From an uncultured Duncaniella sp. (GTDB lineage Bacteria > Bacteroidota > Bacteroidia > Bacteroidales > Muribaculaceae), in contig CATWQI010000012.1 in the NCBI GenBank assembly GCA_958352885.1, forward strand, positions 6,915-70,914: 64,000 nt of DNA. Direction: 5' to 3'. Made by a program: the position numbers and the translations under genes. How positions within the stretch are numbered: position 1 is the first letter of the stretch; each line of letters begins with the position of its first letter. The notes under the pieces were generated by a model. It made no database searches, was not told where the DNA came from, and saw only the letters and a program-made list of their open reading frames with translations. Positions 51,010 to 59,150 of this stretch are shown here, piece after piece.

Positions 51010-51040
51010 ATTGACAATTGGCAATTGTTTACTAACTTTG
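51010..51040 (+). promoter_or_regulatory. Promoter of pyrBI
   Basis: ATTG (51010-51013), a 19-bp spacer and TAACTTTG (51033-51040) form a good Bacteroidales promoter. It lies inside the longest possible pyrB frame and so argues for the downstream ATG at 51077. Confidence 0.65.
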
Positions 51041-51076
51041 CAGAGAACTCACGAAGCAATTCAACATTTCACTGCA

Positions 51077-51991
51077 ATGAATACAAAAAGCCTTGTGTCA
51101 ATCAGCGATATAGGTCGCGATGAGATATTAAAATTGCTTGAGACAGCCAAGAAGTTTGAAGAGAACCCCAACAGACGGCTGCTCGAAGGCAAGGTGGTAG
51201 CAACTCTCTTTTTTGAACCGTCCACAAGAACCCGGTTGAGTTTTGAAACAGCTGTTAACCGTCTTGGCGGGCGTGTTATAGGTTTTTCGGATGCCAACAC
51301 TACAAGTTCATCAAAAGGGGAAACTCTTAAGGACACCATAAAGATGGTGAGCAATTATGTGGACTTGATAATCATGCGCCACTATCTGGAAGGAGCAGCC
51401 CGCTATGCGTCGGAAGTAACAGACGTGCCTATCATAAATGCCGGAGACGGGGCAAACCAGCATCCGTCCCAGACAATGCTTGACCTTTACTCTATATATA
51501 AGACGCAAGGGACTCTCGAAAATCTGACCATAACTCTTGTCGGTGATTTGAAGTATGGTCGTACAGTGCATTCGCTTCTCATGGCTATGAGGTATTTCAA
51601 TCCTGAGTTCAGATTTGTGGCTTGCGATGAATTGGGAATGCCGAAGGAATATAAGATATTCTGTGAAGAGAACGGAATCAAGTATACTGAGTACAGGGAT
51701 TTTTCGCAGGAAGTAATAAACAGCAGTGATATCATTTATATGACACGCGTTCAGCGTGAACGTTTTGCTGATATAATGGAGTATGAGCGTGTGAAGGATT
51801 TGTATAATCTGAACAATGCCATGCTCGGAGGAGCCAAGGAGAATATGCGTATATTGCATCCGCTGCCCCGTGTGAATGAGATTGCACAGGACGTGGACGA
51901 CAATCCGCACGCATATTATTTCGAACAGGCCCGTAACGGTCTTTATGCCCGTCAGGCACTGATATGCCGTTCGCTTGGAATAGAAGTTTAA
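51077..51991 (+). CDS. pyrB: Aspartate carbamoyltransferase catalytic subunit PyrB
   Basis: A 304-aa enzyme that joins carbamoyl phosphate and aspartate in pyrimidine synthesis. The start at 51077 gives the normal length. A GTG at 50978 in the same frame would add 33 residues that resemble nothing in the family and would place the promoter inside the gene. Motifs are the carbamoyl-phosphate site FFEPSTRTRLSFE, HPSQTMLDLYSI and the C-terminal HPLPRVNEI. The regulatory-subunit gene pyrI follows 23 bp later, so a PyrBI holoenzyme is expected. Confidence 0.97.
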   Translation: MNTKSLVSISDIGRDEILKLLETAKKFEENPNRRLLEGKVVATLFFEPSTRTRLSFETAVNRLGGRVIGFSDANTTSSSKGETLKDTIKMVSNYVDLIIMRHYLEGAARYASEVTDVPIINAGDGANQHPSQTMLDLYSIYKTQGTLENLTITLVGDLKYGRTVHSLLMAMRYFNPEFRFVACDELGMPKEYKIFCEENGIKYTEYRDFSQEVINSSDIIYMTRVQRERFADIMEYERVKDLYNLNNAMLGGAKENMRILHPLPRVNEIAQDVDDNPHAYYFEQARNGLYARQALICRSLGIEV

Positions 51992-52014
51992 TTGAAGTAT
52001 TACCGATAAAAGCA

Positions 52015-52476
52015 ATGACTGTTTCAAAACAAGAATTAGCGGTGGCAGCGCTCAAGGATGGCACTGTCATCGATCATATCCCGTCATCAGTACTTTTCAA
52101 GGCTGTCAAGATTCTCGGTATCGCGAATCTTGACACAGCAGTTACCATCGGTAATAATCTTGACAGCAAGAAACTTGGGACCAAGGGTATTATTAAGGTA
52201 GCAGGAGTGTTCTTCCCGGAAGATACGCTCAACCGTATAGCGCTGATAGCTCCTTCTGCCGTAGTCAATATAATCCGTGATTACGAGGTGGTTGAGAAAT
52301 ATTCGGTATCGCTTCCTGATACTATAATAGGTATTGTGAAGTGCGGGAATCCGAAATGTATCACAAACAATGAGCCGATGCGTACCAAATTTCATGTCAT
52401 AGACCACGATGATGTGACTGTGGAATGCCATTATTGCGGGCAGGCGGTGAAGAGCCGTGACGCCCAGATATGCTAA
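52015..52476 (+). CDS. pyrI: Aspartate carbamoyltransferase regulatory subunit PyrI
   Basis: A 153-aa subunit that binds nucleotide effectors and gives ATCase its feedback control. The ATG at 52015 is chosen because the protein then starts MTVSKQELAVAALKDGTVIDHIP, as in the family. The C-terminal zinc domain has the four cysteines CGNPKC and CHYC. It starts 23 bp after pyrB. Confidence 0.96.
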   Translation: MTVSKQELAVAALKDGTVIDHIPSSVLFKAVKILGIANLDTAVTIGNNLDSKKLGTKGIIKVAGVFFPEDTLNRIALIAPSAVVNIIRDYEVVEKYSVSLPDTIIGIVKCGNPKCITNNEPMRTKFHVIDHDDVTVECHYCGQAVKSRDAQIC

Positions 52477-52499
52477 CCGGAATAAGGGACTGAAGTCAG

Positions 52500-53060
52500 A
52501 TGAAAGTATCCTGGAAGCCCGGTACAATGATATATCCACTCCCGGCGGTGATAGTTACCTGCGGGACAATGGAGCATAGCAACATGCTGACTGTGGCGTG
52601 GACCGGTACGATTTGTACCAATCCGCCGATGTGTTATATCTCAGTGCGTCCGGAACGCTATTCATATCCGCTTATAAAGGACAGAATGGAGTTTACAATC
52701 AATCTGACTACCAGGGATATGGCGCACGCTACCGATTGGGTAGGTGTGAGGTCCGGAAAGGATTACGACAAATGGAAGGAGACCGGGTTGACCCCTGTGC
52801 ATGGTGTCAAGGTGGAATGTCCTTACATAGAGGAGTCTCCGCTCAACATTGAATGCCGGGTCAAGGAAATAGTCCGTCTCGGAAGTCACGATATGTTTAT
52901 AGCCGATGTGGTGAACGTGCTGGCAGATGACAGTCTTATCGATGCCGGGACAGGAGCGTTTGACTTGGGAGCCGCCGGTCTGCTTAATTATTCCCATGGT
53001 CATTATTTTGAACAGGGGACAGAAATAGGACATTTCGGATGGAGTGTCAAGAAGAAATAA
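52500..53060 (+). CDS. Flavin reductase-like FMN-binding protein
   Basis: A 186-aa protein of the flavin reductase/DIM6-NTAB split-barrel family. Visible blocks are the N-terminal PVIVTCGT-like strand, NMLTVAWTGTICTNPPMCYISVRP, FTINLTT and the late IECRVKEIVRLGSHDMFIADVV. Such proteins use FMN and NAD(P)H, often to feed another enzyme. It lies 23 bp after pyrI and 32 bp before glyA. The partner is unknown. Confidence 0.85.
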   Translation: MKVSWKPGTMIYPLPAVIVTCGTMEHSNMLTVAWTGTICTNPPMCYISVRPERYSYPLIKDRMEFTINLTTRDMAHATDWVGVRSGKDYDKWKETGLTPVHGVKVECPYIEESPLNIECRVKEIVRLGSHDMFIADVVNVLADDSLIDAGTGAFDLGAAGLLNYSHGHYFEQGTEIGHFGWSVKKK

Positions 53061-53092
53061 ATTTTAACAATACATACCATCTTCCAAATCCA

Positions 53093-54373
53093 ATGAAAGA
53101 AGACAACGTAATTTTTGAAATCATTGAACGTGAGCACCAGCGCCAGAAGAAAGGCATTGAGCTCATCGCTTCTGAAAACTTCGTCAGTGAGCAGGTAATG
53201 CGTGCCATGGGGTCGTGCCTGACAAATAAGTATGCCGAGGGCTATCCCGGTCACCGTTACTATGGCGGTTGTGAAGTAGTGGACGAAGCGGAGTCAATAG
53301 CTATCGAGCGTCTCAAGCAGCTTTTCGGAGCTGAGTGGGCAAATGTTCAGCCTCACTCCGGCGCACAGGCCAATATGGCTGTGTTCATGGCATGTCTTAA
53401 CCCGGGCGACAAGTTCCTTGGACTTAACCTTTCGCACGGAGGTCACCTCTCGCATGGTAGCCCTGTGAATTTCTCTGGTCTGATGTTCCATGCTCTTGAA
53501 TATAATGTAGACGAGGAAACCGGGCGCGTCAATTACGAGCAGATGGAGGAAGTGGCACGCCGCGAACGACCGAAATTGATAGTGGGCGGTGCAAGCGCAT
53601 ATAGCCGTGAGTGGGATTATGCCCGTATGCGTAAGCTTGCTGATGAGATAGGCGCTATTTTCCTTGTGGATATGGCTCACCCCGCAGGACTGATTGCTGC
53701 CGGTCTGCTTGACAACCCCGTCAAGTATGCTCACATAGTTACCACAACTACTCACAAGACACTTCGCGGACCGCGTGGTGGCGTGATAATGATGGGTAAG
53801 GATTTTGAAAATCCATGGGGCAAGACTACTCCAAAGGGGGTGGTAAAGATGATGTCGCAGCTACTGGATTCAGCTGTGTTCCCCGGAGTCCAGGGTGGTC
53901 CGCTCGAACATGTCATAGCAGCCAAGGCTGTGGCTTTCGGCGAAGCTCTTCAGCCGGAATTCAAGGAGTATCAGCTTCAGGTCAAAAATAACGCAGCAGC
54001 TCTTGCCAATGCTCTCATCGAAAAGGGTTATAAGATTGTGTCAGGCGGCACGGACAACCACTGTATTCTCGTGGATCTCCGCACTAAATTCCCTGACCTT
54101 ACCGGCAAGGTGGCTGAGAAGGCACTCGTTGAGGCTGATATCACTGCTAACAAGAATATGGTGCCGTTTGATTCGCGCAGCCCGTTCCAGACTTCCGGTA
54201 TACGACTCGGTACTCCTGCCATCACGACCCGTGGAGCCAAGGAGCCGCTTATGGGCGAGATCGCTGAAATGATTGACACCGTGCTCCGTGCTCCTGCCGA
54301 TGCGGAGACCATCGCGGCAGTACGCGCAAAGGTGAATGCCACTATGGCGGAATATCCTATGTTTGCATATTGA
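53093..54373 (+). CDS. glyA: Serine hydroxymethyltransferase GlyA
   Basis: A 426-aa PLP enzyme that interconverts serine and glycine while loading tetrahydrofolate. The ATG at 53093 (MKEDNVIFEIIEREHQRQ) gives the family start; the frame extends upstream into the flavin reductase gene without meaning. Motifs are GIELIASENFVSEQVM, the PLP-binding lysine Lys222 in TTTTHKTLRGPRGG, and HSGAQANMAVFMA. The gene ends 43 bp before a strong terminator. Confidence 0.97.
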   Translation: MKEDNVIFEIIEREHQRQKKGIELIASENFVSEQVMRAMGSCLTNKYAEGYPGHRYYGGCEVVDEAESIAIERLKQLFGAEWANVQPHSGAQANMAVFMACLNPGDKFLGLNLSHGGHLSHGSPVNFSGLMFHALEYNVDEETGRVNYEQMEEVARRERPKLIVGGASAYSREWDYARMRKLADEIGAIFLVDMAHPAGLIAAGLLDNPVKYAHIVTTTTHKTLRGPRGGVIMMGKDFENPWGKTTPKGVVKMMSQLLDSAVFPGVQGGPLEHVIAAKAVAFGEALQPEFKEYQLQVKNNAAALANALIEKGYKIVSGGTDNHCILVDLRTKFPDLTGKVAEKALVEADITANKNMVPFDSRSPFQTSGIRLGTPAITTRGAKEPLMGEIAEMIDTVLRAPADAETIAAVRAKVNATMAEYPMFAY

Positions 54374-54378
54374 TTACC

Positions 54379-54397
54379 CACCTATATATTATAGGTG
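54379..54397 (+). other. Short hairpin after glyA
   Basis: CACCTATA (54379-54386) and TATAGGTG (54390-54397) form an 8-bp stem with a 3-nt loop. No T-run follows. It may protect the 3' end of the glyA mRNA. Confidence 0.4.
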
Positions 54398-54416
54398 TGA
54401 ATTGATTCTTACAGCT

Positions 54417-54457
54417 GGGAAGGATGGCGCTAAAGCCGTCTTTCCCATGCTTTTTTT
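54417..54457 (+). terminator. Intrinsic terminator of glyA
   Basis: A 12-bp stem with two G-U pairs (54417-54428 with 54435-54446) and a 6-nt loop, followed by ATGC and seven T residues. It ends 14 bp before the next gene's ATG. Confidence 0.85.
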
Positions 54458-54471
54458 ACAATGCCGTTCAT

Positions 54472-55275
54472 ATGAATATAATAGAGATAACGACCCTGAA
54501 TCATGATGGAGTGGAGGTGTTCGGTGCATTGACCGAGGCACAGTTGCGCAATAGGCTTGACCTCGAAAAAGGGATTTTCATAGCAGAGAGCCCCAAGGTA
54601 ATTAATGTGGCTCTCAGTGCCGGATATGAACCGGTTTCCCTTCTCTGTGAGCGCAAACATATAACGGGCGATGCAGCCGGTATAATAGAGCGTTGTGGCG
54701 AGATTCCTGTTTACACAGGTAGCCGAGAGCTGTTGGCACAATTGACCGGCTATAAGCTTACACGAGGAGTCTTATGCGCCATGCGCAGACCGCCATGCCG
54801 TAGAGTCGAGGATGTGTGCGAAGGAGCGAGTAGGGTAGTGGTGATTGACGGAGTGGTGGACACCACAAATATAGGGGCTATATTCCGTTCGGCAGCAGCG
54901 CTGGGAATAGATGCTGTATTGCTTACCCCTACATCGTGCGACCCACTTAACAGGCGGGCAGTGAGGGTTTCCATGGGGTCGGTATTTCTTGTCCCGTGGA
55001 CATGGCTTGATGCTCCGGTCCAGTCGCTGAACAAGCTTGGATACCGCACGGCGGCGATGGCGCTGACCGACAAGTCTGTTTCGATTGATGATGCGGCATT
55101 GCAGGCGGAGCCGAAACTGGCAATCGTAATGGGTACCGAGGGAGACGGATTGGCAAAAGAGACAATCTCAAGTGCTGACTATACGGTGCGTATTCCGATG
55201 TCGCACAATGTTGACTCGCTGAACGTCGCGGCTGCAGCGGCAGTAGCATTCTGGCAGTTGCGGAAACGTGATTGA
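54472..55275 (+). CDS. TrmH/SpoU-family RNA 2'-O-methyltransferase
   Basis: A 267-aa knotted (SPOUT) methyltransferase. The ATG at 54472 is used; an earlier in-frame ATG at 54424 would lie within the glyA terminator. The N-terminal domain (LRNRLDLEKGIFIAESPKVI) is of the SpoU substrate-binding type. The catalytic domain has the three SpoU motifs: VVDTTNIGAIFRSAAALGID, ...AVRVSMGSVFLVPW and HNVDSLNVAAAAAVAFW. The RNA target (rRNA or tRNA) cannot be told from sequence. Confidence 0.88.
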   Translation: MNIIEITTLNHDGVEVFGALTEAQLRNRLDLEKGIFIAESPKVINVALSAGYEPVSLLCERKHITGDAAGIIERCGEIPVYTGSRELLAQLTGYKLTRGVLCAMRRPPCRRVEDVCEGASRVVVIDGVVDTTNIGAIFRSAAALGIDAVLLTPTSCDPLNRRAVRVSMGSVFLVPWTWLDAPVQSLNKLGYRTAAMALTDKSVSIDDAALQAEPKLAIVMGTEGDGLAKETISSADYTVRIPMSHNVDSLNVAAAAAVAFWQLRKRD

Positions 55276-55355
55276 CTCATGTGGCTGCTATGATATGTCG
55301 TAAAGTCGAGTCCTGGCGTATGTTAAATAATATATATAAAGCCGGCTAAAAAATA

Positions 55356-55387
55356 GTTGGCGGATAAAGAAATATTTACTATTTTTG
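55356..55387 (+). promoter_or_regulatory. Promoter of the surface-polysaccharide locus
   Basis: GTTG (55356-55359), a 20-bp spacer and TATTTTTG (55380-55387), a perfect TAnnTTTG. The first likely gene starts about 330 bp later. No inverted repeats of the phase-variable capsule-promoter type flank it. Confidence 0.65.
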
Positions 55388-55461
55388 CAGCGTGATTGTA
55401 GCCAATCATGTTGCAACAATCACAGTGAGTGCAGTCACAGGATCTGCACAAACGGATAACT

Positions 55462-55488
55462 TCGAGCACCCGGGGTCCGGGTATTCGA
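55462..55488 (+). other. Leader hairpin 1
   Basis: ACCCGG (55468-55473), loop GGT, CCGGGT (55477-55482) form a very stable 6-bp stem. TCGA on both sides adds four outer pairs across a 2x2 internal loop. Confidence 0.55.
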
Positions 55489-55578
55489 TGTGTTCGAGAT
55501 GCATATTAGCTACTGAAACCGGTCTGAATGCCCCTTCGATGGGCTTTGGACGGTTTGGATGTATAGTCTGGTTATATA

Positions 55579-55600
55579 CGGCAGCATTTATTGGCTGCCG
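55579..55600 (+). other. Leader hairpin 2
   Basis: CGGCAGC (55579-55585) and GCTGCCG (55594-55600) form a 7-bp stem with an 8-nt loop. No T-run follows, so it is not a classical terminator. Confidence 0.55.
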
Positions 55601-55629
55601 GTATGACGCAGTGCTGTGCATTGATGATT

Positions 55630-55643
55630 TGACATGCATGTCA
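55630..55643. promoter_or_regulatory. Perfect 14-bp palindrome in the leader
   Basis: TGACATGCATGTCA is identical on both strands. A gapless palindrome of this size is typical of a dimeric DNA-binding protein site; it is less suited to an RNA hairpin because it has no loop. Confidence 0.5.
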
Positions 55644-55716
55644 CGGCTGCAAAATAGCTGTTGACGATGCCGCATGCATCTGTGGCAGATAGCTAAAAGC
55701 CAGAGACTTATCCGAA

Positions 55717-57345
55717 ATGCTGCGTCCGGAAGCGTCACAAGCTTATCCGGGCGAGGAATGGAAAGTTTTATCCAAGAATAAGGTGGCAGAACCTGTTAGT
55801 GACAATAAGCGAATAGCTCGCAATACCTTGATGCTGTACATACGCATGGCCTTAACCATGCTAGTGCAGCTATACACGTCACGTGTGGTGCTTGAAGTTC
55901 TTGGTATTGAAGATTATGGCATCTGGAATCTGGTTGCAACTCTTGTTGTTTCAATCTCATTTATAACAGGACCGTTGTCATCAGTAATTCAACGATTTCT
56001 AAGCTATGAAATAGGTACAGGAAATGAACAGAAGCTAAATATCGTATTTTCGCAAAGTTTCATTTTATATAGCATATTCAGTTTCATACTACTAATCATG
56101 TTTGAAACCATAGGTCTATGGTTATTAAATGCAAAACTAACGATTCCTGCCGATAAAATATTAATAACTAATATTATATATCAATTTTCAGTTGCGTCAT
56201 TCATTATTACATTATTAAGAATGCCTTATGATGCAATAATAATAGCCTATGAAAGAATGAATTTTTATGCATATTTGAGCATAATTGATGTTGGATTAAA
56301 ACTTGGGATTGTATATTTATTATTAATAATCACAAAAATCCCACATTTGATATCATATGGGCTACTAACATTAGCAATAACCACAATAATAACACTTATA
56401 TACAAAATATATTGCAACAAAAACTACGCTTGCTCGAAAGTAAAACTTGCCATTGAAAAAAAGACTCTTAAAGAAATGGCTGCATTTTCAGGATGGAGTT
56501 TAATGGGGGCTTTTGCTGTGATGACAGCGAATCAGGGAACGAGCATGATTCTAAATGTTTTTTACGGGGTCACAATTAATGCTACCATAGGTATTGCAAA
56601 TCAAGTAGGTAACTCAGTAAACCAATTTGTTGCAAATTTCCAACTCGCATTTCAACCTAATATCATCAAAGAGTATGCGCAAAATAAAATTGATCAGCTC
56701 AGACAATTAGTTTATCGTGCAAGCAATCTTTCCTTTATACTGCTCTTTGCAATTTCATTCCCAATTATATCCAATATAGATGATATTCTTATGTTATGGT
56801 TGGGTAATGAGACCCCTGGTGATACCAGTTTGTTTTGTATTTGGATTGTCATCTCTCTTCTTATTGAATGTCTATCTGCACCTCTTTGGATGTGTATACA
56901 AGCATCAGGAAACATTCGCAATTATCAAATTGTCATAAGTTTTGTCATAATGACAAATATTTTGTTTTCATATTTGCTATTAAGCCATGGCTTCCCACCA
57001 ATTAGTGTTATGTATTTAAAATGTATTGTTAGCACAATTTGTTTAATAATAAGAATTGGGTATTCAAAAAAAGTCATACATTTATCCATTTCAAAATATT
57101 GTATTAATATACTTTTAAAAAGTTTAGCTATAGCTATAAGCAGCACTTTAATATACTATCTAATAATAAATCAAATTTTCATTAATTCCCCTTTGCTTAG
57201 GATATCTATAAATATAGCCATATTTATAATCCCATATATGTTTATAAGCTATTTTCTTGGTTTCACTTGCGCAGAGAGAAAATATATAGCAGAAGCAATC
57301 AGAAATCGCCTTAGTAGATTTAAAACTAATGATAAATTAGGATAA
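55717..57345 (+). CDS. Polysaccharide flippase (Wzx/MATE-type)
   Basis: A 542-aa integral membrane protein with about 12-14 hydrophobic segments. The segment RIARNTLMLYIRMALTMLVQLYTSRVVLEVLGIEDYGIWNLV is the typical N-terminus of Bacteroidota O-antigen/capsule flippases. It would move lipid-linked repeat units across the inner membrane. The ATG at 55717 is the only clear start, though the first ~20 residues (MLRPEASQAYPGEEWKVLSK) are not family-like and a later non-ATG start is possible. The first ~240 bp have host-like base composition; from about 55960 on the gene is strongly A+T-rich. Confidence 0.88.
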   Translation: MLRPEASQAYPGEEWKVLSKNKVAEPVSDNKRIARNTLMLYIRMALTMLVQLYTSRVVLEVLGIEDYGIWNLVATLVVSISFITGPLSSVIQRFLSYEIGTGNEQKLNIVFSQSFILYSIFSFILLIMFETIGLWLLNAKLTIPADKILITNIIYQFSVASFIITLLRMPYDAIIIAYERMNFYAYLSIIDVGLKLGIVYLLLIITKIPHLISYGLLTLAITTIITLIYKIYCNKNYACSKVKLAIEKKTLKEMAAFSGWSLMGAFAVMTANQGTSMILNVFYGVTINATIGIANQVGNSVNQFVANFQLAFQPNIIKEYAQNKIDQLRQLVYRASNLSFILLFAISFPIISNIDDILMLWLGNETPGDTSLFCIWIVISLLIECLSAPLWMCIQASGNIRNYQIVISFVIMTNILFSYLLLSHGFPPISVMYLKCIVSTICLIIRIGYSKKVIHLSISKYCINILLKSLAIAISSTLIYYLIINQIFINSPLLRISINIAIFIIPYMFISYFLGFTCAERKYIAEAIRNRLSRFKTNDKLG

Positions 57346-57358
57346 AGATATAAGTTAT

Positions 57359-58321
57359 ATGGATTTTCAAGAAAAAATACAAGAATTACGAGCAGAGATA
57401 AAGCGACAACTCGAACCGCTTATAGGCGATAATTGTATTCTCACAGATTTACCATATCATGACAATCTTGGTGATGTGTTAATATGGCAAGGTGAGCTTG
57501 ATTTTCTCAGTAGCATAAACAAATTTCCGAAGTCAACAACATCAGCAGGAACATTTTTATACCCGAATTTACCCGATAATATAACAATTTTACTCCATGG
57601 CGGCGGGAATTTTGGTGATTTATATCGTAATTTTCAGGAATTTAGATTAAATGTCATCAATCGATACAAGAATAATCGGATAATAATGTTTCCTCAATCT
57701 GTATGGTATGATAATTTAGATCTATTAGAAAAAGATGCAAAACAGATGTCTCGGCACAAGAATTTATATCTTTGTGCACGAGATAAATATAGTTTTGATT
57801 TTTTTAAAAAGCACTTCTCTGCTAATAACATTCTTTTAGTCCCAGACATGGCGTTTTGCATAAATGACAAAAGATTTGCTGATTACAGAAAAAAAGATTC
57901 TTCAAAGAAGTTATATCTTAATCGAATAGATAAGGAACATTCAAACAATTCAATCATAACAAAGAGCCCTGATTTAGATATTAAAGATTGGCCTAAATAT
58001 GGGGAAAGAAAGGGAGGTTTTAAATTCATGATATATTCATGTGCGGTGATTAGGCGTCTACACTGTATGCCAGTAGCCCAAAATCTCATAGCCAGTATTG
58101 TCAATAGTTATGCTAAAAACTACTGGAGACCAAGCAGGGAGACGCTTGCTGCAAAATTCTTAAGTGAGTATGGACAAATAATCACCACTCGTTTGCATGC
58201 GTTAATTCTATCTGTATTACTTCATATTCCGGCAAAATTTATTGACAACACTACAGGTAAATTATCAGCATTCTATAATCAATGGTTAGTAGATCTTGAT
58301 GAAATCAAGCCATTTAAATAA
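57359..58321 (+). CDS. Polysaccharide pyruvyltransferase family protein
   Basis: A 320-aa protein. The family pattern is LPYHDNLGDVLIWQGELDFL near the N-terminus, ILLHGGGNFGDLYRNFQEFRLNVI with the GGGN block, NNRIIMFPQSVWY, the acidic DMAFCI segment and the late EYGQIITTRLHALILSVLLHIPA motif. Family members transfer pyruvate from PEP to sugars, making ketals in surface glycans. It follows the flippase by 13 bp. Confidence 0.82.
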   Translation: MDFQEKIQELRAEIKRQLEPLIGDNCILTDLPYHDNLGDVLIWQGELDFLSSINKFPKSTTSAGTFLYPNLPDNITILLHGGGNFGDLYRNFQEFRLNVINRYKNNRIIMFPQSVWYDNLDLLEKDAKQMSRHKNLYLCARDKYSFDFFKKHFSANNILLVPDMAFCINDKRFADYRKKDSSKKLYLNRIDKEHSNNSIITKSPDLDIKDWPKYGERKGGFKFMIYSCAVIRRLHCMPVAQNLIASIVNSYAKNYWRPSRETLAAKFLSEYGQIITTRLHALILSVLLHIPAKFIDNTTGKLSAFYNQWLVDLDEIKPFK

Positions 58322-58328
58322 TACACAC

Positions 58329-59150
58329 ATGATTTCCCTCGTGACAGCAACATTAGGGAGGACAGAACCGATTATACTCCTCCTTGATTCATTGACCAAT
58401 CAGAGTTACAAGAACTTTGAACTGATTATTGTGGACCAAAATCCGCATGACAAGATAAGGGAAATATTGACAGAATATAAAGGCAAGATAAATATCCAAT
58501 ACATAAAAAGTAACCGTAAAGGATTATCTTTAAATCGAAATATAGGATTGTTGCATGCAAATGGAGAAATCATTGGTTTCCCAGATGATGATTGTTACTA
58601 TTCGCCGGAAGTATTGGAGAAAGTGGTGGAAACATTTAAAAAGCATAGTGATATATCATTTTGTGCAACTGATTGGCGAGATAGCATTATCGTGGATAAT
58701 CCGGCTAGATGCTTTAATGAAATGCCGATAACAAAAGCTCATACATATAAAATGTGTATATCGTTTAATGTGTTTATTCGTAACAATTGGCCTGTTAAAT
58801 TCGATGAAAAGCTTGGAGTTGGGGCATTCTTTGGGGCAGGAGAGGAAACCGATTATTTATATTCATTGATTGAGATTTCTGGCAAGAATGGATGGTTTTT
58901 CAAATCTGATGGTATTTATCATCCAGTCGAAACATCGAGAAACATATCTAAAATCCATAGTTATGCGATTGGGCAAGGTGCAGTCTGGAAAAAGGATCTT
59001 AAAAAACGAAATAACAATGCGGTTATATTTGATATGCTAAAGACTATATCAAGATATCTTCTTTCAGCATTGAAGCCACGTAATATTCCACTCGTAAAAG
59101 CCACACTAAGCGGTTTTTACGAAGGATTTACTAAATATTCTGTCAAATAA
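58329..59150 (+). CDS. Family 2 glycosyltransferase
   Basis: A 273-aa GT-A enzyme. The ATG at 58329 places MISLVTATLGRTEPIILLLDSL as the first strand and helix; an upstream TTG would overlap the previous gene. It has IIVDQNPHD, LSLNRNIGLLHANGEIIGFPDDDCYYSP (the DDD metal/donor motif) and GAFFGAGEETDYLYSLIE, a late acidic block. The linkage it makes is unknown. It overlaps the next gene by one base (TAATG). Confidence 0.85.
   Translation: MISLVTATLGRTEPIILLLDSLTNQSYKNFELIIVDQNPHDKIREILTEYKGKINIQYIKSNRKGLSLNRNIGLLHANGEIIGFPDDDCYYSPEVLEKVVETFKKHSDISFCATDWRDSIIVDNPARCFNEMPITKAHTYKMCISFNVFIRNNWPVKFDEKLGVGAFFGAGEETDYLYSLIEISGKNGWFFKSDGIYHPVETSRNISKIHSYAIGQGAVWKKDLKKRNNNAVIFDMLKTISRYLLSALKPRNIPLVKATLSGFYEGFTKYSVK

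Larger units (their letters stand above)
55276..55716. other. Gene-free leader region upstream of the polysaccharide locus
   Basis: These 441 bp contain the promoter at 55356-55387 and then about 330 nt of presumed 5' leader with three strong self-complementary elements (55462-55488, 55579-55600 and 55630-55643). Short frames exist on both strands but show no start signals or family likeness, so I do not call them genes. Confidence 0.65.

Noticed and set aside
50978..51076. N-terminal extension of pyrB from a GTG
   Set aside because: The extension is not family-like and contains a good promoter; the ATG at 51077 fits the known protein length.
51311..52027. 238-codon open frame on the minus strand
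   Set aside because: It is antisense to pyrB and pyrI, both firmly identified.
53039..53092. N-terminal extension of glyA overlapping the flavin reductase gene
   Set aside because: The ATG at 53093 gives the standard serine hydroxymethyltransferase start.
55392..55664. 90-codon open frame in the polysaccharide leader, starting GTG
   Set aside because: The start would fall at the transcription start with no leader, the protein resembles nothing I know, and the sequence is better explained by RNA or DNA structure.
55406..55738. 110-codon open frame on the minus strand of the leader
   Set aside because: No promoter, start signal or family likeness; it crosses the flippase start.
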